A stretch of 64,000 bases of DNA from Clostridiales bacterium (GCA_012839295.1 DUNO01000041.1:84908-148907); one strand, 5' to 3'. Counted from the first letter of the stretch, positions 9,221 to 18,781 are shown. Notes: a model not told the origin generated them from the sequence alone. Made by a program: numbers and translations.

Positions 9221-10438
9221 ATGGCGATTCGGTTTTGGGAAATTTATGAGGAGACAAAGGATACCTTCCACCTGCGGATTATAGCAGGGAAAGCAGGGAT
9301 GGATACGGTTGTCAGCTGGGTGCATATGCTGGAGGATGAAGCGATTGTGTCCCGGTTCCATGGGGAAGAGCTGGCAATTACGACCGGTATGAGGGCAGAA
9401 CAGCCTGGCTGGCTGCTGGACCTGGTCAAGGAAATGGATAAGAATGAATGCGCGGGAATCGTAATCAACACTGGAATGTACCTGAATGAGATACCCCAGG
9501 ATGTAATTGACTGGTGTGAGGAGCATAAATTCCCCCTGCTTGTGATGCCTTGGGAGATGTCCATTACAAGCCTGATCCAGGACTACTGCATGAGGATTAT
9601 TGATCAGATGCAGTCGGAAAAAAAGGTCAGTAATGCCTTCCGGGAGGTATTCCAGGGACGGGGCAATGCACCGGAAGTAAGGCAGATCCTGGAGCAGAGG
9701 TTTGATATGGAAGGGGATTTCCAGGTCTTTTGCATCCATGTGAAGAAGTTTGCGGTTGAAGAGGTGAATTTTAACCATGCGGCCTTTAAGCTGGAGAACC
9801 TGTTCGGCTTTTGGAAGGGTACAATTGCCCGCACAAGCAATATGAAAATTAATATTTCCTATGGCTTAATCCGCATGGAGGATTCCCTGGTTTTAGTCCT
9901 GAATAACCTGCAGGATAAATATGATAAGGATTTGCCGGAATTAATCCTGCAAAGCTTTGCTTATTTTAACGAAAAGCATAGGTTTTTCCTGGGGATCGGA
10001 CCCAAGATGCCACGTGCGGACAGCCTCCCCATCTGCTACAAAAGAGCCCGGACGGCAATGAAGATGGCAGTAGGGACGGGAAGGGAAGCTGTGTATTTTA
10101 AGGAAATGGGCTTTTATCAGCTGCTCTTCTCCATTGATGATACTGAAATACTGGCTAACTATGCGGATGAAATTCTGGGAAAGCTGGAACGGTATGATGA
10201 AGAGCATAATTCAACCTATGTTGAAACCCTGAGAAGCTATATTAAAAATGACCGCAGCCTGCTCCGGGTGGCAGAGGACACCTTTACACACAGGAATACG
10301 GTGAACTACCGCATCCAAAACATCAAAAAAATTCTTGGCTGCGAGTTAAGCGATTCCAGCGAAATGTTCCCGTACCAGGTCGCTTTCTATATCAGGGATA
10401 TAGAGAAGAAGGTGCGGATTCAGGAGTATATTATATAG
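9221..10438 (+). CDS. PucR-family transcriptional regulator
   Basis: 405 residues from the ATG at 9221, which has AAAGGTGAT just upstream; an in-frame ATG 60 bases earlier has no ribosome site. The N-terminal ~120 residues fit the PucR sensor domain (RIIAGKAGMDTVVSWVHMLE, then a GEELAITTG segment). The last ~70 residues (LLRVAEDTFTHRNTVNYRIQ) are the PucR-type helix-turn-helix. The middle resembles the GGDEF-like linker of this family. Such proteins usually activate purine or amino-acid catabolic genes; the target here is unknown. The methyltransferase gene follows by 18 bp. Confidence 0.85.
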   Translation: MAIRFWEIYEETKDTFHLRIIAGKAGMDTVVSWVHMLEDEAIVSRFHGEELAITTGMRAEQPGWLLDLVKEMDKNECAGIVINTGMYLNEIPQDVIDWCEEHKFPLLVMPWEMSITSLIQDYCMRIIDQMQSEKKVSNAFREVFQGRGNAPEVRQILEQRFDMEGDFQVFCIHVKKFAVEEVNFNHAAFKLENLFGFWKGTIARTSNMKINISYGLIRMEDSLVLVLNNLQDKYDKDLPELILQSFAYFNEKHRFFLGIGPKMPRADSLPICYKRARTAMKMAVGTGREAVYFKEMGFYQLLFSIDDTEILANYADEILGKLERYDEEHNSTYVETLRSYIKNDRSLLRVAEDTFTHRNTVNYRIQNIKKILGCELSDSSEMFPYQVAFYIRDIEKKVRIQEYII

Positions 10439-10456
10439 GGAAGGGAGCTGTGGCAT

Positions 10457-11272
10457 ATGCAGCCTTATACTGGATTTGCAGCTGTCTACGACATGTTTAT
10501 GGATAATGTCCCTTATGGGGAGTGGGCAGCTTATGTGCAGAAATTATTAAATGATTATGGAATAAACCAAGGTCTGGTGCTGGAGCTTGGCTGTGGGACT
10601 GGCAGCATGGCCAGACAGCTGGCGGCTAAGGGCTATGATATGATAGGAATTGATAATTCCGAGGAAATGCTGCAGATTGCCAGGGATAAAGGAAGGGAAG
10701 GCGGCGACAGCATCCTTTATCTTTGTCAGGATATGAGGGAGTTTGAGCTGTATGGTACCGTGGCAGCAGTCGTCAGTGTCTGTGACAGCATGAATTATAT
10801 CCTGTCGGAGGAGGAGCTGCTGCAAGTATTCAAGCTGGTGAATAATTACCTTGATCCACAGGGAATATTTATCTTTGACCTGGATACCCAATACGCTTAT
10901 GAAGAGGTGCTGGGTGATACTACCATTGCGGAGAACCGGGAAGAGGGCAGCTTTATCTGGGAAAATACCTATTATGAAGAAGAGATGATGAACGAGATTA
11001 ACCTTACCTTATTCATACCGGAGCAGGGAGAAGAGGAGATGGAGGGGGAACAGGGCACCCGGGAACCTCAGCTTTTTCGCAGATATGAAGAAACCCATTA
11101 CCGCAGGGCATACCGGATCGATAGGGTCAAGGCTTTGATTGAGGAGGCCGGTATGGAGTGGGTCGCAGTTTATGAGGCATTAACAAAGGAAAAGCCAAAA
11201 GAGGATTCTGAGAGAGTCTATATCATAGCGAGGGAAAAAAGACAAAAGAATAAATTATATATTAAAGAGTAA
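10457..11272 (+). CDS. Class I SAM-dependent methyltransferase
   Basis: 271 residues with a Rossmann-fold methyltransferase pattern. Motif I is VLELGCGTGSMARQL (residues ~41-55), followed by the acidic strand-2 motif IGIDNSEEML and the motif at CDSMNYI. It resembles the YqeM/Methyltransf_25 group common in Firmicutes. The C-terminal part carries an unusual Glu-rich stretch (EQGEEEMEGEQGTRE). The substrate is unknown. It probably shares a transcript with the PucR-type gene. Its 3' end is inside a sequence that is repeated downstream (see repeat at 11252). Confidence 0.8.
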   Translation: MQPYTGFAAVYDMFMDNVPYGEWAAYVQKLLNDYGINQGLVLELGCGTGSMARQLAAKGYDMIGIDNSEEMLQIARDKGREGGDSILYLCQDMREFELYGTVAAVVSVCDSMNYILSEEELLQVFKLVNNYLDPQGIFIFDLDTQYAYEEVLGDTTIAENREEGSFIWENTYYEEEMMNEINLTLFIPEQGEEEMEGEQGTREPQLFRRYEETHYRRAYRIDRVKALIEEAGMEWVAVYEALTKEKPKEDSERVYIIAREKRQKNKLYIKE

Positions 11273-11376
11273 GGATTTTGTATTTAATATTGTATTATAA
11301 GGTTAAATTATATATTAAAGCGTAAGAATTAAAGCATAAGAATCCTGCATTTGGTTAAAGCGCAAGGATTCCGTAT
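11252..11376 (+). repeat. Imperfect direct repeats between methyltransferase and hslO
   Basis: AAATTATATATTAAAG plus AGTAAGGATT at the 3' end of the methyltransferase gene recurs at about 11304 (AAATTATATATTAAAG with CGTAAGAATT). Shorter AAAGCRYAAGRATYC units then follow. The second copy appears to be a duplication of the gene's own tail. No gene is seen in this gap. Confidence 0.6.
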
Positions 11377-11399
11377 CCGATATTATTGTGGAGGTTTTC

Positions 11400-12278
11400 A
11401 TGACTGATTATATTATTCGCGCAAGTGCAGCCGATAACCAAATCCGTGCATTTGCAGCAACGACGAGAGATTTAGTGGAGTATGCAAGGGGTATCCATGA
11501 AACCAGCCCCGTGGCAACGGCAGCCTTGGGAAGGCTGTTGACGGCTGGTGCAATGATGGGAAGCATGATGAAAGGGGATAAGGATATCCTGACCCTTCAG
11601 ATCAAGGGAAATGGACCCATTGGCGGCATCACGGTAACTGCGGATACCAAAGGGACAGTAAAAGGCTATGCCTATCACCCGGAGGTTCTCCTTCCGGCCA
11701 ATGAAAAAGGAAAGCTGGATGTGGGCGGAGCTGTTGGGGAAGGTATTCTTAGCGTAATCAAGGATCTGGGATTAAAGGAGCCATATGTCGGGCAAACCCA
11801 TCTGGTATCCGGCGAGATAGCAGAGGATCTGACCTACTATTTTGCAACCAGTGAGCAGGTGCCTTCTGTTGTAGCTTTGGGGGTATTGATGAATAAGGAC
11901 AATACCGTACGGAGGGCGGGAGGCTTTATTATTCAGCTAATGCCCTTTGCTGAGGAATGGGTTATTGATGTGCTGGAGAAAAAGGTGGGCGAAATCACCA
12001 GCATCACATCCCTTCTCGACCAGGAGATGTCCCCGGAGGCGATCCTTGAGAATATTCTTGGCGATGCAGGGCTGGAGATCACGGACAAGCAGCTCGCTTC
12101 CTTTGAATGCAACTGCACGAAGGAACGGGTAGAAAAAGCTATCGTTTCCATCGGGCAAAAGGACATCCAGGAGATGATTGATGATAATGAGCCGATTGAG
12201 GTAAATTGCCATTTCTGTAATAAGCATTATAATTTTTCTGTGGATGAGCTGAAGGAAATTATAAAAAGAAGCAGATAG
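11400..12278 (+). CDS. hslO: Hsp33 redox-regulated chaperone
   Basis: 292 residues from the ATG at 11400; the GTG at 11388 is the start of the GTGGAGG ribosome site rather than a likely start codon. The N-terminal fold matches Hsp33 (DYIIRASAADNQIRAFAATT, then ETSPVATAALGRLLTA). The redox zinc center is intact, with FECNC and CHFC near the C-terminus supplying the CxC and CxxC pairs. Hsp33 is a cytoplasmic holdase activated by disulfide formation under oxidative and heat stress. It appears to be transcribed alone. Confidence 0.95.
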   Translation: MTDYIIRASAADNQIRAFAATTRDLVEYARGIHETSPVATAALGRLLTAGAMMGSMMKGDKDILTLQIKGNGPIGGITVTADTKGTVKGYAYHPEVLLPANEKGKLDVGGAVGEGILSVIKDLGLKEPYVGQTHLVSGEIAEDLTYYFATSEQVPSVVALGVLMNKDNTVRRAGGFIIQLMPFAEEWVIDVLEKKVGEITSITSLLDQEMSPEAILENILGDAGLEITDKQLASFECNCTKERVEKAIVSIGQKDIQEMIDDNEPIEVNCHFCNKHYNFSVDELKEIIKRSR

Positions 12279-12304
12279 TTGTATCCTGTGGCAATTTTTA
12301 TTCG

Positions 12305-12336
12305 TTGACATATGATACTATATACGGTACTATAAT
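12305..12336 (+). promoter_or_regulatory. Candidate promoter/operator of hicAB
   Basis: TTGACA at 12305-12310 and a TATAAT at 12331-12336 lie upstream of hicA. The 20-base spacing to TATAAT is too long, while TACTAT at 12328 gives 17. Two direct TACTATA copies (12316 and 12328) overlap this region and could be a HicB operator. The element is plausible but not exact. Confidence 0.4.
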
Positions 12337-12357
12337 ACTGGGAGGAAATGATAATAC

Positions 12358-12579
12358 ATGGCCAGTGTAGATAAACTAATTGAGAAAATGAAACGCCAAC
12401 CAAATAGCATAAGTATGACAGAAGCCGACAAGGTTTTAACTGCCAATGGATACAAGTTTGCAAGGCAAAAAGGTTCTCATTGCCATTATATTAACACAAG
12501 TGGGGATGTTATCACAATTAAGAAAGACAGCCCGTTAAAAGCTGTGTATGTCAAGGATATACTAAGCCGGATATTATAA
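12358..12579 (+). CDS. hicA: HicA toxin (mRNA interferase)
   Basis: 73 residues with the small double-stranded RNA-binding-like HicA fold. The GSHCHYINTSGDVITIKK segment carries the catalytic His, and the helix LKAVYVKDIL follows. The family cleaves mRNA and is neutralised by HicB. CTGGGAGGAAATG precedes the ATG. It is 13 bp from hicB in the typical toxin-first order. The N-terminal extension (about 15 residues before EADKVLTANGYK) is normal. Confidence 0.88.
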   Translation: MASVDKLIEKMKRQPNSISMTEADKVLTANGYKFARQKGSHCHYINTSGDVITIKKDSPLKAVYVKDILSRIL

Positions 12580-12592
12580 GGAGGTTATCACA

Positions 12593-12937
12593 ATGAGCGT
12601 TCAAGAATATATGAAACTCCCATACAATTATATTATCAAACCCATACAAGACGAAAGCGGATCATACTTTCATGCGTCAGTACTGGAGTTTGACGGTTGC
12701 CAAAGCACCGGGGAAACTTTTCAGGAAGCCTATGATGGCCTTATGGAAGCTATGGAAGGCTGGATTGAAACCAAACTTGAAAATGGCGTTACCGTTCCTG
12801 TTCCATTGGACAGCGATAAGTTCAGTGGCAAGTTTGTCGTAAGGCTCCCCAAATCCCTGCACGCCCGTCTTTCCATGGAAGCCGAAAAGGAAGGCGTTTC
12901 TCTTAATCAGTACACACTTTATAAGCTAAGCCGTTAG
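12593..12937 (+). CDS. hicB: HicB antitoxin
   Basis: 114 residues. The N-terminal half has the HicB partial RNase H-like fold (YFHASVLEFDGCQSTGETFQEAYDGLMEAMEGW). The C-terminal VRLPKSLHARLSMEAEKEG is a ribbon-helix-helix DNA-binding segment. It should bind HicA and repress the operon. AAGGAGGTTATCACA precedes the ATG. Confidence 0.88.
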   Translation: MSVQEYMKLPYNYIIKPIQDESGSYFHASVLEFDGCQSTGETFQEAYDGLMEAMEGWIETKLENGVTVPVPLDSDKFSGKFVVRLPKSLHARLSMEAEKEGVSLNQYTLYKLSR

Positions 12938-13352
12938 AGACTGGTAGGTGGTTTGCCGGATTACCTGCAAGCCATTCATTTATTAATTGATATTAAGACA
13001 GGCGAGAAATAAAATACTTTAACTATGAATAATTTTCCATAAAAAATTATTAAAAAATCCACTTATAATTTCTAATAATAAATAGCATAAACCCCAGTAA
13101 TATATGGGGTTCTAGCGGTTTTGAAGGAACCTGAAATATGTCGTAAAAGGAGATGCTGTCATTGTCTTGTTTTGTGCATTTATACAAAATTACATCTTTC
13201 ATGTCGGAAACAATGAAATTACTATTGCAGATTTGATAGGTTCATAATAACATAAGTTATGGGAAGGTACTTTTACCTTCCCATAAAATACAATGACGGA
13301 TTCTCTTAAATCACATATTAAAAATATAGAAAAGGGATAGGTGGCAGTTGCG
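12938..13352. other. Intergenic gap before purC
   Basis: No coding region is visible in this ~415-base stretch. It holds a short ACCCC/GGGGT hairpin at about 13093-13113, the 11-bp hairpin at 13258-13285 (one of three similar copies near pur genes) and otherwise AT-rich DNA. I looked for a guanine/adenine riboswitch aptamer and did not find one. Confidence 0.5.
13258..13285 (+). repeat. Hairpin repeat, pur family copy 1
   Basis: TATGGGAAGGT and ACCTTCCCATA form a perfect 11-bp stem with a 6-base loop, followed by AAA. It matches the hairpins at 15569 and 20122 in position of the flanking bases and in layout, with compensating changes. The second hairpin seen in those copies is not evident here. 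Confidence 0.65.
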
Positions 13353-14057
13353 ATGAAAAAGTTAGACATGCTCTATGAGGGAAAAGCGAAGAAGGTTTAT
13401 AAGACCGACGTGGAAGACGTTTACATTGTGGACTATAAGGATGATGCAACCGCGTTTAACGGATTAAAGAAGGGAACTATTCTGGGGAAGGGCGTTGTTA
13501 ATAACAGAATGTCCAACCATATGATGCGCATCCTTGAGAAGGAAGGGGTTCCTACCCACCTGGTTGAGGAATTAAGCGAGCGTGAAACTGCAGTGAAGAA
13601 GGTTGAGATCGTTCCGCTGGAGGTAATCATCAGAAATGTTTCCGCAGGCAGCTTTGCAAAGAAACTGGGCATGGAAGAAGGCATCCGTCTTAAGGCTCCG
13701 ACCCTGGAGTTCTCTTATAAGGATGACGCGCTGGGCGATCCCTTTATTAATGATTATTACGCAATTGCTTTAGATTTGGCAACCAGGGAAGAGATTGACC
13801 GTATCTCTGAGCTTGCCTTTAAGGTAAATGAGGTTTTGTGTAAATATTTTGCATCCGTAGGAATTGAATTAATCGATTTTAAGATTGAGTTTGGCAGATA
13901 TAAGGATCAGATAATCCTCGCAGATGAGATTTCCCCGGACACCTGCAGGCTTTGGGACATTACGACCCATGACAAGCTGGATAAGGATCGCTTCCGCAGG
14001 GATCTGGGAAAAGTGGAAGACGCTTACCAGGAAGTATTTAAGAGGTTAGGAATATAA
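13353..14057 (+). CDS. purC: Phosphoribosylaminoimidazole-succinocarboxamide synthase (SAICAR synthetase)
   Basis: 234 residues from the ATG at 13353; a GTG 12 bases earlier is also possible and overlaps the GGTGG ribosome site. The product has the PurC hallmarks [36 protein letters not shown] and [15 protein letters not shown]. The enzyme joins CAIR and aspartate with ATP in purine synthesis. Length is normal. purF follows after 79 bases. Confidence 0.97.
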   Translation: MKKLDMLYEGKAKKVYKTDVEDVYIVDYKDDATAFNGLKKGTILGKGVVNNRMSNHMMRILEKEGVPTHLVEELSERETAVKKVEIVPLEVIIRNVSAGSFAKKLGMEEGIRLKAPTLEFSYKDDALGDPFINDYYAIALDLATREEIDRISELAFKVNEVLCKYFASVGIELIDFKIEFGRYKDQIILADEISPDTCRLWDITTHDKLDKDRFRRDLGKVEDAYQEVFKRLGI

Positions 14058-14067
14058 TAGGAGATTT

Positions 14068-14093
14068 GAGGCTGTTCGAAGTGGGACAGCCTC
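14068..14093 (+). terminator. Weak hairpin between purC and purF
   Basis: GAGGCTGT and ACAGCCTC form an 8-bp stem. The following bases (TTGCTGTTGG) are a poor T-tract, so this is more likely partial termination or an mRNA-processing hairpin than a full terminator. Confidence 0.45.
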
Positions 14094-14136
14094 TTGCTGT
14101 TGGAAATGCAGAAGGATTTCAGGAGGACAAAAGCTC

Positions 14137-15573
14137 ATGTTGATGGAAAATAACAGCTATGATCCAGATGAATTGCACGAAGAATGTGGCGTGTTTGGAG
14201 TATACGACCTGGATGGAAATGATGTCGTATCAACAATATACTACGGTTTATTTGCGCTGCAGCACAGGGGGCAGGAAAGCTGCGGTATTGCAGTCAGTGA
14301 TACGGGGGGGCCAAAGGGCAAGGTGAAGGCCTGTAAGGGCATGGGCCTGGTAAGTGAAGTATTTACCCCGGAGCAGCTGGAAACCCTGAACGGAAACATT
14401 GGTGTTGGACATGTCCGTTATTCGACGGCAGGAGAAAGCAGTATCAATAATACACAGCCCCTGGTATTAAATTATGTAAAGGGCACCCTCGCCCTTGCCC
14501 ATAACGGAAATCTGGTTAATACGCCGATGCTGCGCCGTGAGTTGGAATATACGGGAGCTATTTTCCAGACCACTATCGATTCAGAGGTAATTGCATACCA
14601 TATTGCGAGGGAGCGTCTGAACAGCGCTTCCGTGGAAGAGGCCGTGGCAAGGGCAATGAAGAAAATGAGCGGCGCCTACTCCCTGGTAATTATGAGCCCC
14701 AGGAAGCTGATCGGAGCCAGGGATCCCCTTGGTTTCCATCCCCTGGTTATAGGAAAAAGAGGCAATGCTTATATTATCGCTTCTGAAACAGCGGCTCTTA
14801 GTGCGGCGGATGCTGAATTTGTCCGGGATGTGCTGCCGGGAGAGGTGGTAATGATCGACGGGGATGGCATCCATTCCGATACCTCCCTCTGCGGATCCAG
14901 GACGGCAAAATGCATTTTTGAATATATTTATTTTGCCAGGCCGGATACCCGCTTTGACGGTACCAGTGTCTACGGCGCAAGGATTATGGCCGGAAGGATC
15001 CTGGCACAGAGTAATCCGGTTGAAGCAGATGTTGTAGTCGGTGTTCCGGATTCCGGCAATGCGGCTGCCCTGGGTTATGCCTTGGAGTCCCAGATCCCCT
15101 TTGGGATGGCCTTTGTGAAAAACAGCTATGTGGGCAGGACCTTCATTAAACCCAAGCAGTCCATGCGTGTCTCCAGCGTCCGGATCAAATTAAACGTTCT
15201 TCCTGAGGTGGTGGCAGGAAAACGTGTAGTCATGATTGACGATTCCATTGTCAGGGGGACAACCAGTGCAAAGATCGTCAAGATGCTAAAGAAAGCAGGA
15301 GCTACGGAGGTTCATGTAAGGATCAGCTCCCCTCCATTCTTGTATCCCTGCTATTTTGGGACAGACGTCCCGAACGGTGACCAATTGATTGCCCATAACC
15401 ATACTGTTGAAGAAATCAGGGAAAAGCTGGGTGCTGATTCCCTGGCCTATCTTGAGGTTGAGCGGTTGAGCGATATGATTGGAGGGGACAAGGGGTATTG
15501 TGATGCCTGCTTTACGGGTAAATATCCAATTGAGCCGCCGGAGGAGGACATCCGTGGGGAATATGAGCTATGA
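14137..15573 (+). CDS. purF: Amidophosphoribosyltransferase
   Basis: 478 residues. It makes phosphoribosylamine from PRPP and glutamine, the committed purine step. The N-terminal nucleophile is Cys17 (HEECGVFG), so a 16-residue propeptide must be removed. The PRPP loop VVMIDDSIVRGTTS is intact. All four cysteines of the Bacillus-type 4Fe-4S cluster can be matched: CIFEYIYFARPD, PCYFGTD and CDACFTG, so the enzyme is predicted to be oxygen-sensitive. AGGAGGACAAAAGCTC precedes the first ATG. The stop codon lies inside the left arm of a hairpin repeat. Confidence 0.96.
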   Translation: MLMENNSYDPDELHEECGVFGVYDLDGNDVVSTIYYGLFALQHRGQESCGIAVSDTGGPKGKVKACKGMGLVSEVFTPEQLETLNGNIGVGHVRYSTAGESSINNTQPLVLNYVKGTLALAHNGNLVNTPMLRRELEYTGAIFQTTIDSEVIAYHIARERLNSASVEEAVARAMKKMSGAYSLVIMSPRKLIGARDPLGFHPLVIGKRGNAYIIASETAALSAADAEFVRDVLPGEVVMIDGDGIHSDTSLCGSRTAKCIFEYIYFARPDTRFDGTSVYGARIMAGRILAQSNPVEADVVVGVPDSGNAAALGYALESQIPFGMAFVKNSYVGRTFIKPKQSMRVSSVRIKLNVLPEVVAGKRVVMIDDSIVRGTTSAKIVKMLKKAGATEVHVRISSPPFLYPCYFGTDVPNGDQLIAHNHTVEEIREKLGADSLAYLEVERLSDMIGGDKGYCDACFTGKYPIEPPEEDIRGEYEL

Positions 15574-15625
15574 GAAGTTGTATTTTAACTTCCCATAAAA
15601 GGCGTTGCTTTTGCGTCGTGCAAAA
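15569..15625 (+). repeat. Hairpin repeat, pur family copy 2
   Basis: TATGAGAAGTT (15569-15579) pairs with AACTTCCCATA (15587-15597) with one mismatch. A second small hairpin follows (GGCG..CGTC, 15601 onward) and then GTGCA. It overlaps the purF stop codon. The same two-hairpin layout is present at 20122. Confidence 0.65.
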
Positions 15626-15750
15626 TGTGCCCCAGGGCGCACCGATTGCAGGAAGAAGGGTCTACTTCTTAATGAGCGATAAGGGATGAATCAACTTTTA
15701 AAAGAATAGGTTACTGGAAAAAGAATTGATGACTAAGAGAAGCTGCCGGA

Positions 15751-15812
15751 AGAATAAGTTGATGGTAGAATAAGTTGATAGCAGACTAAGCTGATGGTAG
15801 AATAGATGGAGA
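15751..15812 (+). repeat. Degenerate 16-bp tandem repeat before purB
   Basis: AGAATAAGTTGATGGT at 15751 recurs as AGAATAAGTTGATAGC (15767), AGACTAAGCTGATGGT (15783) and a decayed fourth copy. It lies in the 312-base gap between purF and purB. No gene is seen there; the only other structure is the hairpin repeat overlapping the purF stop. Confidence 0.65.
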
Positions 15813-15885
15813 GAAAAATGATACAATAGAAGAATAATGCAATAGCAAGTAGTGCGATATTCGAGAGAAGAAAGAGGTATGCGGG

Positions 15886-17319
15886 ATGAGCAACGATAAA
15901 TATATGAGCCCTTTATCCGAGCGTTATGCAAGTAAGGAAATGCAATATATTTTTTCGCCGGATATGAAATTCAGGACCTGGAGGAAGCTATGGGTTGCCC
16001 TTGCAGAGACGGAGCGGGAGCTTGGGTTAAATATTACAAAGGAGCAGATAGAGGAATTAAGGGCATTCCAGGAGGATATCAACTATGATGTCGCTAAGGA
16101 GCGGGAAGCCTTGGTGCGCCATGATGTTATGGCTCATGTCTATGCCTATGGGGAGCAATGTCCTAAGGCTAAGGGGATTATCCATCTGGGCGCAACCTCC
16201 TGCTACGTTGGGGATAATACGGATCTTATTGTTATGACCGAAGCATTAAGGCTGGTGAAGAAGAAGCTGGTAAACGTTATGGCGGAGCTTTCCAAGTTCG
16301 CCATGGAATACTGCGGGCTTCCAACCCTTGCCTTCACTCATTTCCAACCGGCACAGCCAACCACTGTTGGTAAAAGGGCGGCTCTGTGGCTGATGGAATT
16401 AAAGCTGGATTATGATGATTTAAATTATTTGATTGACAGCATGCAGCTTCTGGGCTCCAAGGGTACTACGGGGACGCAGGCCAGCTTCCTTGAATTATTT
16501 GACGGGGATCACGATAGGATTAAAAAGCTTGACCAGAGGATTGCGGAGAAGATGGGCTTTACAGGCTGCTATCCGGTTTCCGGCCAGACCTATTCCAGGA
16601 AGATTGATTTAAGGGTGTTGAATGTGCTTTCCGGCATTGCGGCCAGCGCCCATAAATTCTCCAATGATATCCGCCTGCTGCAGCATTTAAAGGAGATCGA
16701 AGAGCCCTTTGAGAAAAACCAGATTGGCTCATCCGCCATGGCATATAAGAGAAACCCCATGAGGAGTGAAAGAATTGCTTCCCTGGCTAACTATGTAATG
16801 ATTGATGCGCTGAATCCGGCGATCACAACTTCAACACAGTGGTTTGAGAGAACCCTGGATGATTCCGCAAATAAGCGTATCAGCATCCCGGAGGCGTTTC
16901 TCGCTGTTGACGGCATCCTGGATCTGTATATGAACGTGGTGGACGGCCTTGTAGTGTACCCGAAGGTCATCGAAAGGCGCCTGATGCAGGAGCTTCCTTT
17001 CATGGCAACGGAGAATATCATGATGGATGCGGTGAAAGCCGGTGGCGACAGGCAGGAATTACATGAGAAGATACGTACCCTTTCCATGGAAGCAGGCAGG
17101 AATGTGAAGGAAAGGGGGCTGGAAAATAACCTGCTCGAACTAATTGCGGCAGACCCAGCCTTTAACATGACCCTGGACGAACTGAAGAAATCCATGGAGC
17201 CCTCCAGATATACGGGCCGTGCCAAGGAACAGACGGAGGAGTTCCTCCGGGATGTAATCCAGCCTATCCTAGATGAGAATAAGGAGCTGTTGGGCTTAAA
17301 GGCAGATATTAAAGTGTGA
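15886..17319 (+). CDS. purB: Adenylosuccinate lyase
   Basis: 477 residues of the fumarase/aspartase superfamily. It removes fumarate from SAICAR and from adenylosuccinate. The signature SSAMAYKRNPMRSERI (about residues 285-300) holds the mobile catalytic Ser loop. TSCYVGDNTDL and GTTGTQASFLELF are the other conserved blocks. The initiator ATG follows AAAGAGGTATGCGGG. It sits with purC, purF and purA, giving two steps from this enzyme in one neighbourhood. Confidence 0.96.
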   Translation: MSNDKYMSPLSERYASKEMQYIFSPDMKFRTWRKLWVALAETERELGLNITKEQIEELRAFQEDINYDVAKEREALVRHDVMAHVYAYGEQCPKAKGIIHLGATSCYVGDNTDLIVMTEALRLVKKKLVNVMAELSKFAMEYCGLPTLAFTHFQPAQPTTVGKRAALWLMELKLDYDDLNYLIDSMQLLGSKGTTGTQASFLELFDGDHDRIKKLDQRIAEKMGFTGCYPVSGQTYSRKIDLRVLNVLSGIAASAHKFSNDIRLLQHLKEIEEPFEKNQIGSSAMAYKRNPMRSERIASLANYVMIDALNPAITTSTQWFERTLDDSANKRISIPEAFLAVDGILDLYMNVVDGLVVYPKVIERRLMQELPFMATENIMMDAVKAGGDRQELHEKIRTLSMEAGRNVKERGLENNLLELIAADPAFNMTLDELKKSMEPSRYTGRAKEQTEEFLRDVIQPILDENKELLGLKADIKV

Positions 17320-17465
17320 TATTGGTTGATCTACCAAGCCCTACATGCTCTTTAATAGCCTGAAAGAATAGCTTTTTTTATCTCAACTATAGGATATCTC
17401 GCTTAGAGTTAAGGGCTGCTATATCAATCGTGCCATATCGGTTAGTATAACAGCCCATGTTAAAG

Positions 17466-17681
17466 CTATTGCAGCGTTCCGGTCACCTTGCATCCGGTTT
17501 GTTCAATACAATGCTTAATTTCCTTTGAATCGGCGGGAGGATTATAGTCAACCTCGACAGTGCTTCTTACCAGATCGATATTAACCTTGCTAATCCCATC
17601 AAGATCTTCCAGTACATTTTTAATTTCTGTTTTCATAACATTATTGATCAGTCCATTCACGTTATAGTGCACTTTATTCAT
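17466..17681 (-). CDS. HMA-fold protein lacking the CxxC metal site
   Basis: 71 residues with the beta-alpha-beta-beta-alpha-beta pattern of copper-chaperone/HMA domains (KVHYNVNGLINNVMKTEIKNVL, ISKVNIDLVRSTVEVDYNPP). The loop that normally reads MxCxxC reads VNGLINNV, so the metal-binding pair is missing. The only two cysteines are near the C-terminus (HCIEQTGC). The ribosome site AAAGGAATAG precedes the ATG. It may be a non-metal HMA-like adaptor or a redox/thiol variant; function unknown. It is convergent with purB. Confidence 0.75.
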   Translation of the reverse strand: MNKVHYNVNGLINNVMKTEIKNVLEDLDGISKVNIDLVRSTVEVDYNPPADSKEIKHCIEQTGCKVTGTLQ

Positions 17682-17820
17682 GATTTTCTATTCCTTTCTT
17701 AGACGCAGTTTTGATTTAACTATGCGAAGCTTTCTGCAGGTTCATTACAATCACAGCAATAATATTGGCAAACTTAGTTTTTGACGAATTCCATTTATTT
17801 ATTACAAAATTTTTAATTCA

Positions 17821-17849
17821 TTGATATTCTTTCTGGGATAAGCTATAAT
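17821..17849 (+). promoter_or_regulatory. Promoter for LysR gene
   Basis: TTGATA at 17821-17826 and TATAAT at 17844-17849 are spaced by 17 bases, 42 bases before the LysR start codon. Confidence 0.65.
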
Positions 17850-17890
17850 GAAAATGTCTCAAAATAGTCCTTTCCATAAGGGGAAGTTAT

Positions 17891-18781
17891 ATGAATATCG
17901 ATTTAGAATATTATAAAATATTTTATTTTGTCGCTAAGGCAGGAAGCTTTACTCAGGCGGGGGAAGAACTATGTATCTCACAGCCGGCAGTCAGCCAGGC
18001 AATAAAATTACTGGAAACCAACCTGGGAAGCAAATTATTTATACGTATTCCCAAGGGAGTAAAATTGACCCCCGAGGGAGAAGTGCTTTACAGCTATGTT
18101 AGGAGAGGCTATGAGTATCTCATGATGGGGGAAGAGAAATTCCAAAAGATGCTCGACCTTGAAAATGGTGAGATACGGATCGGGGCTAGTGATATGACGC
18201 TTCAGTTTTATCTGCTGCCCTATCTGGAGCGATTTCATGAGAATTTTCCCAAAATTAAAATCATTGTAACCAATGCGCCAACTCCGGATACCCTGGATTA
18301 TCTTTATAGCGGAAAGATAGATTTTGGCGTCGTGAGCGAACCCCTTGATGCAAAGCCGGATATTACATCCATACCGGTAAAGGAAATTCAGGATATCTTT
18401 GTGGCAGGAAGCCGGTTTAACCACCTAAGGGGAAGGCTGCTGCAATACAGGGAATTGGAGGAGCTTCCAATTGTTTGCTTAGAGAAGAACACAAGCTCCC
18501 GGAGGTACATTGATACATTTTTGGAAGGGAACCAGGTGGTCCTAAAGCCTGAGTTTGAGCTTGCAATGAGCGATATTATTGTTAAATTTGCGAGCCGCAA
18601 CCTGGGGGTCGGATGTGTCGTGGAGGAATTTGCACGGGATGCAATGGCCGATGGGAGCCTGTTTGAACTGCAATTTGAGGAGAGAATTCCAAAGAGAAGC
18701 TTCTGCATTATTATAAGCAGGAATAATCCAATTTCCAAGGCGGCAAAGGAATTGCTGGATATGATGGAAATTGATCGGTGA
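17891..18781 (+). CDS. LysR-family transcriptional regulator
   Basis: 296 residues, normal for LysR. The N-terminal winged helix-turn-helix ([36 protein letters not shown]) is followed by a periplasmic-binding-like effector domain from about residue 90. The ligand is unknown. The gene's stop is 20 bases before the dUTPase start, so the two are probably co-transcribed from the promoter at 17821. Confidence 0.9.
   Translation: MNIDLEYYKIFYFVAKAGSFTQAGEELCISQPAVSQAIKLLETNLGSKLFIRIPKGVKLTPEGEVLYSYVRRGYEYLMMGEEKFQKMLDLENGEIRIGASDMTLQFYLLPYLERFHENFPKIKIIVTNAPTPDTLDYLYSGKIDFGVVSEPLDAKPDITSIPVKEIQDIFVAGSRFNHLRGRLLQYRELEELPIVCLEKNTSSRRYIDTFLEGNQVVLKPEFELAMSDIIVKFASRNLGVGCVVEEFARDAMADGSLFELQFEERIPKRSFCIIISRNNPISKAAKELLDMMEIDR

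Noticed and set aside
12938..13352. Purine riboswitch before purC
   Set aside because: No aptamer core or conserved loop sequences could be found, only AT-rich DNA and one hairpin repeat.
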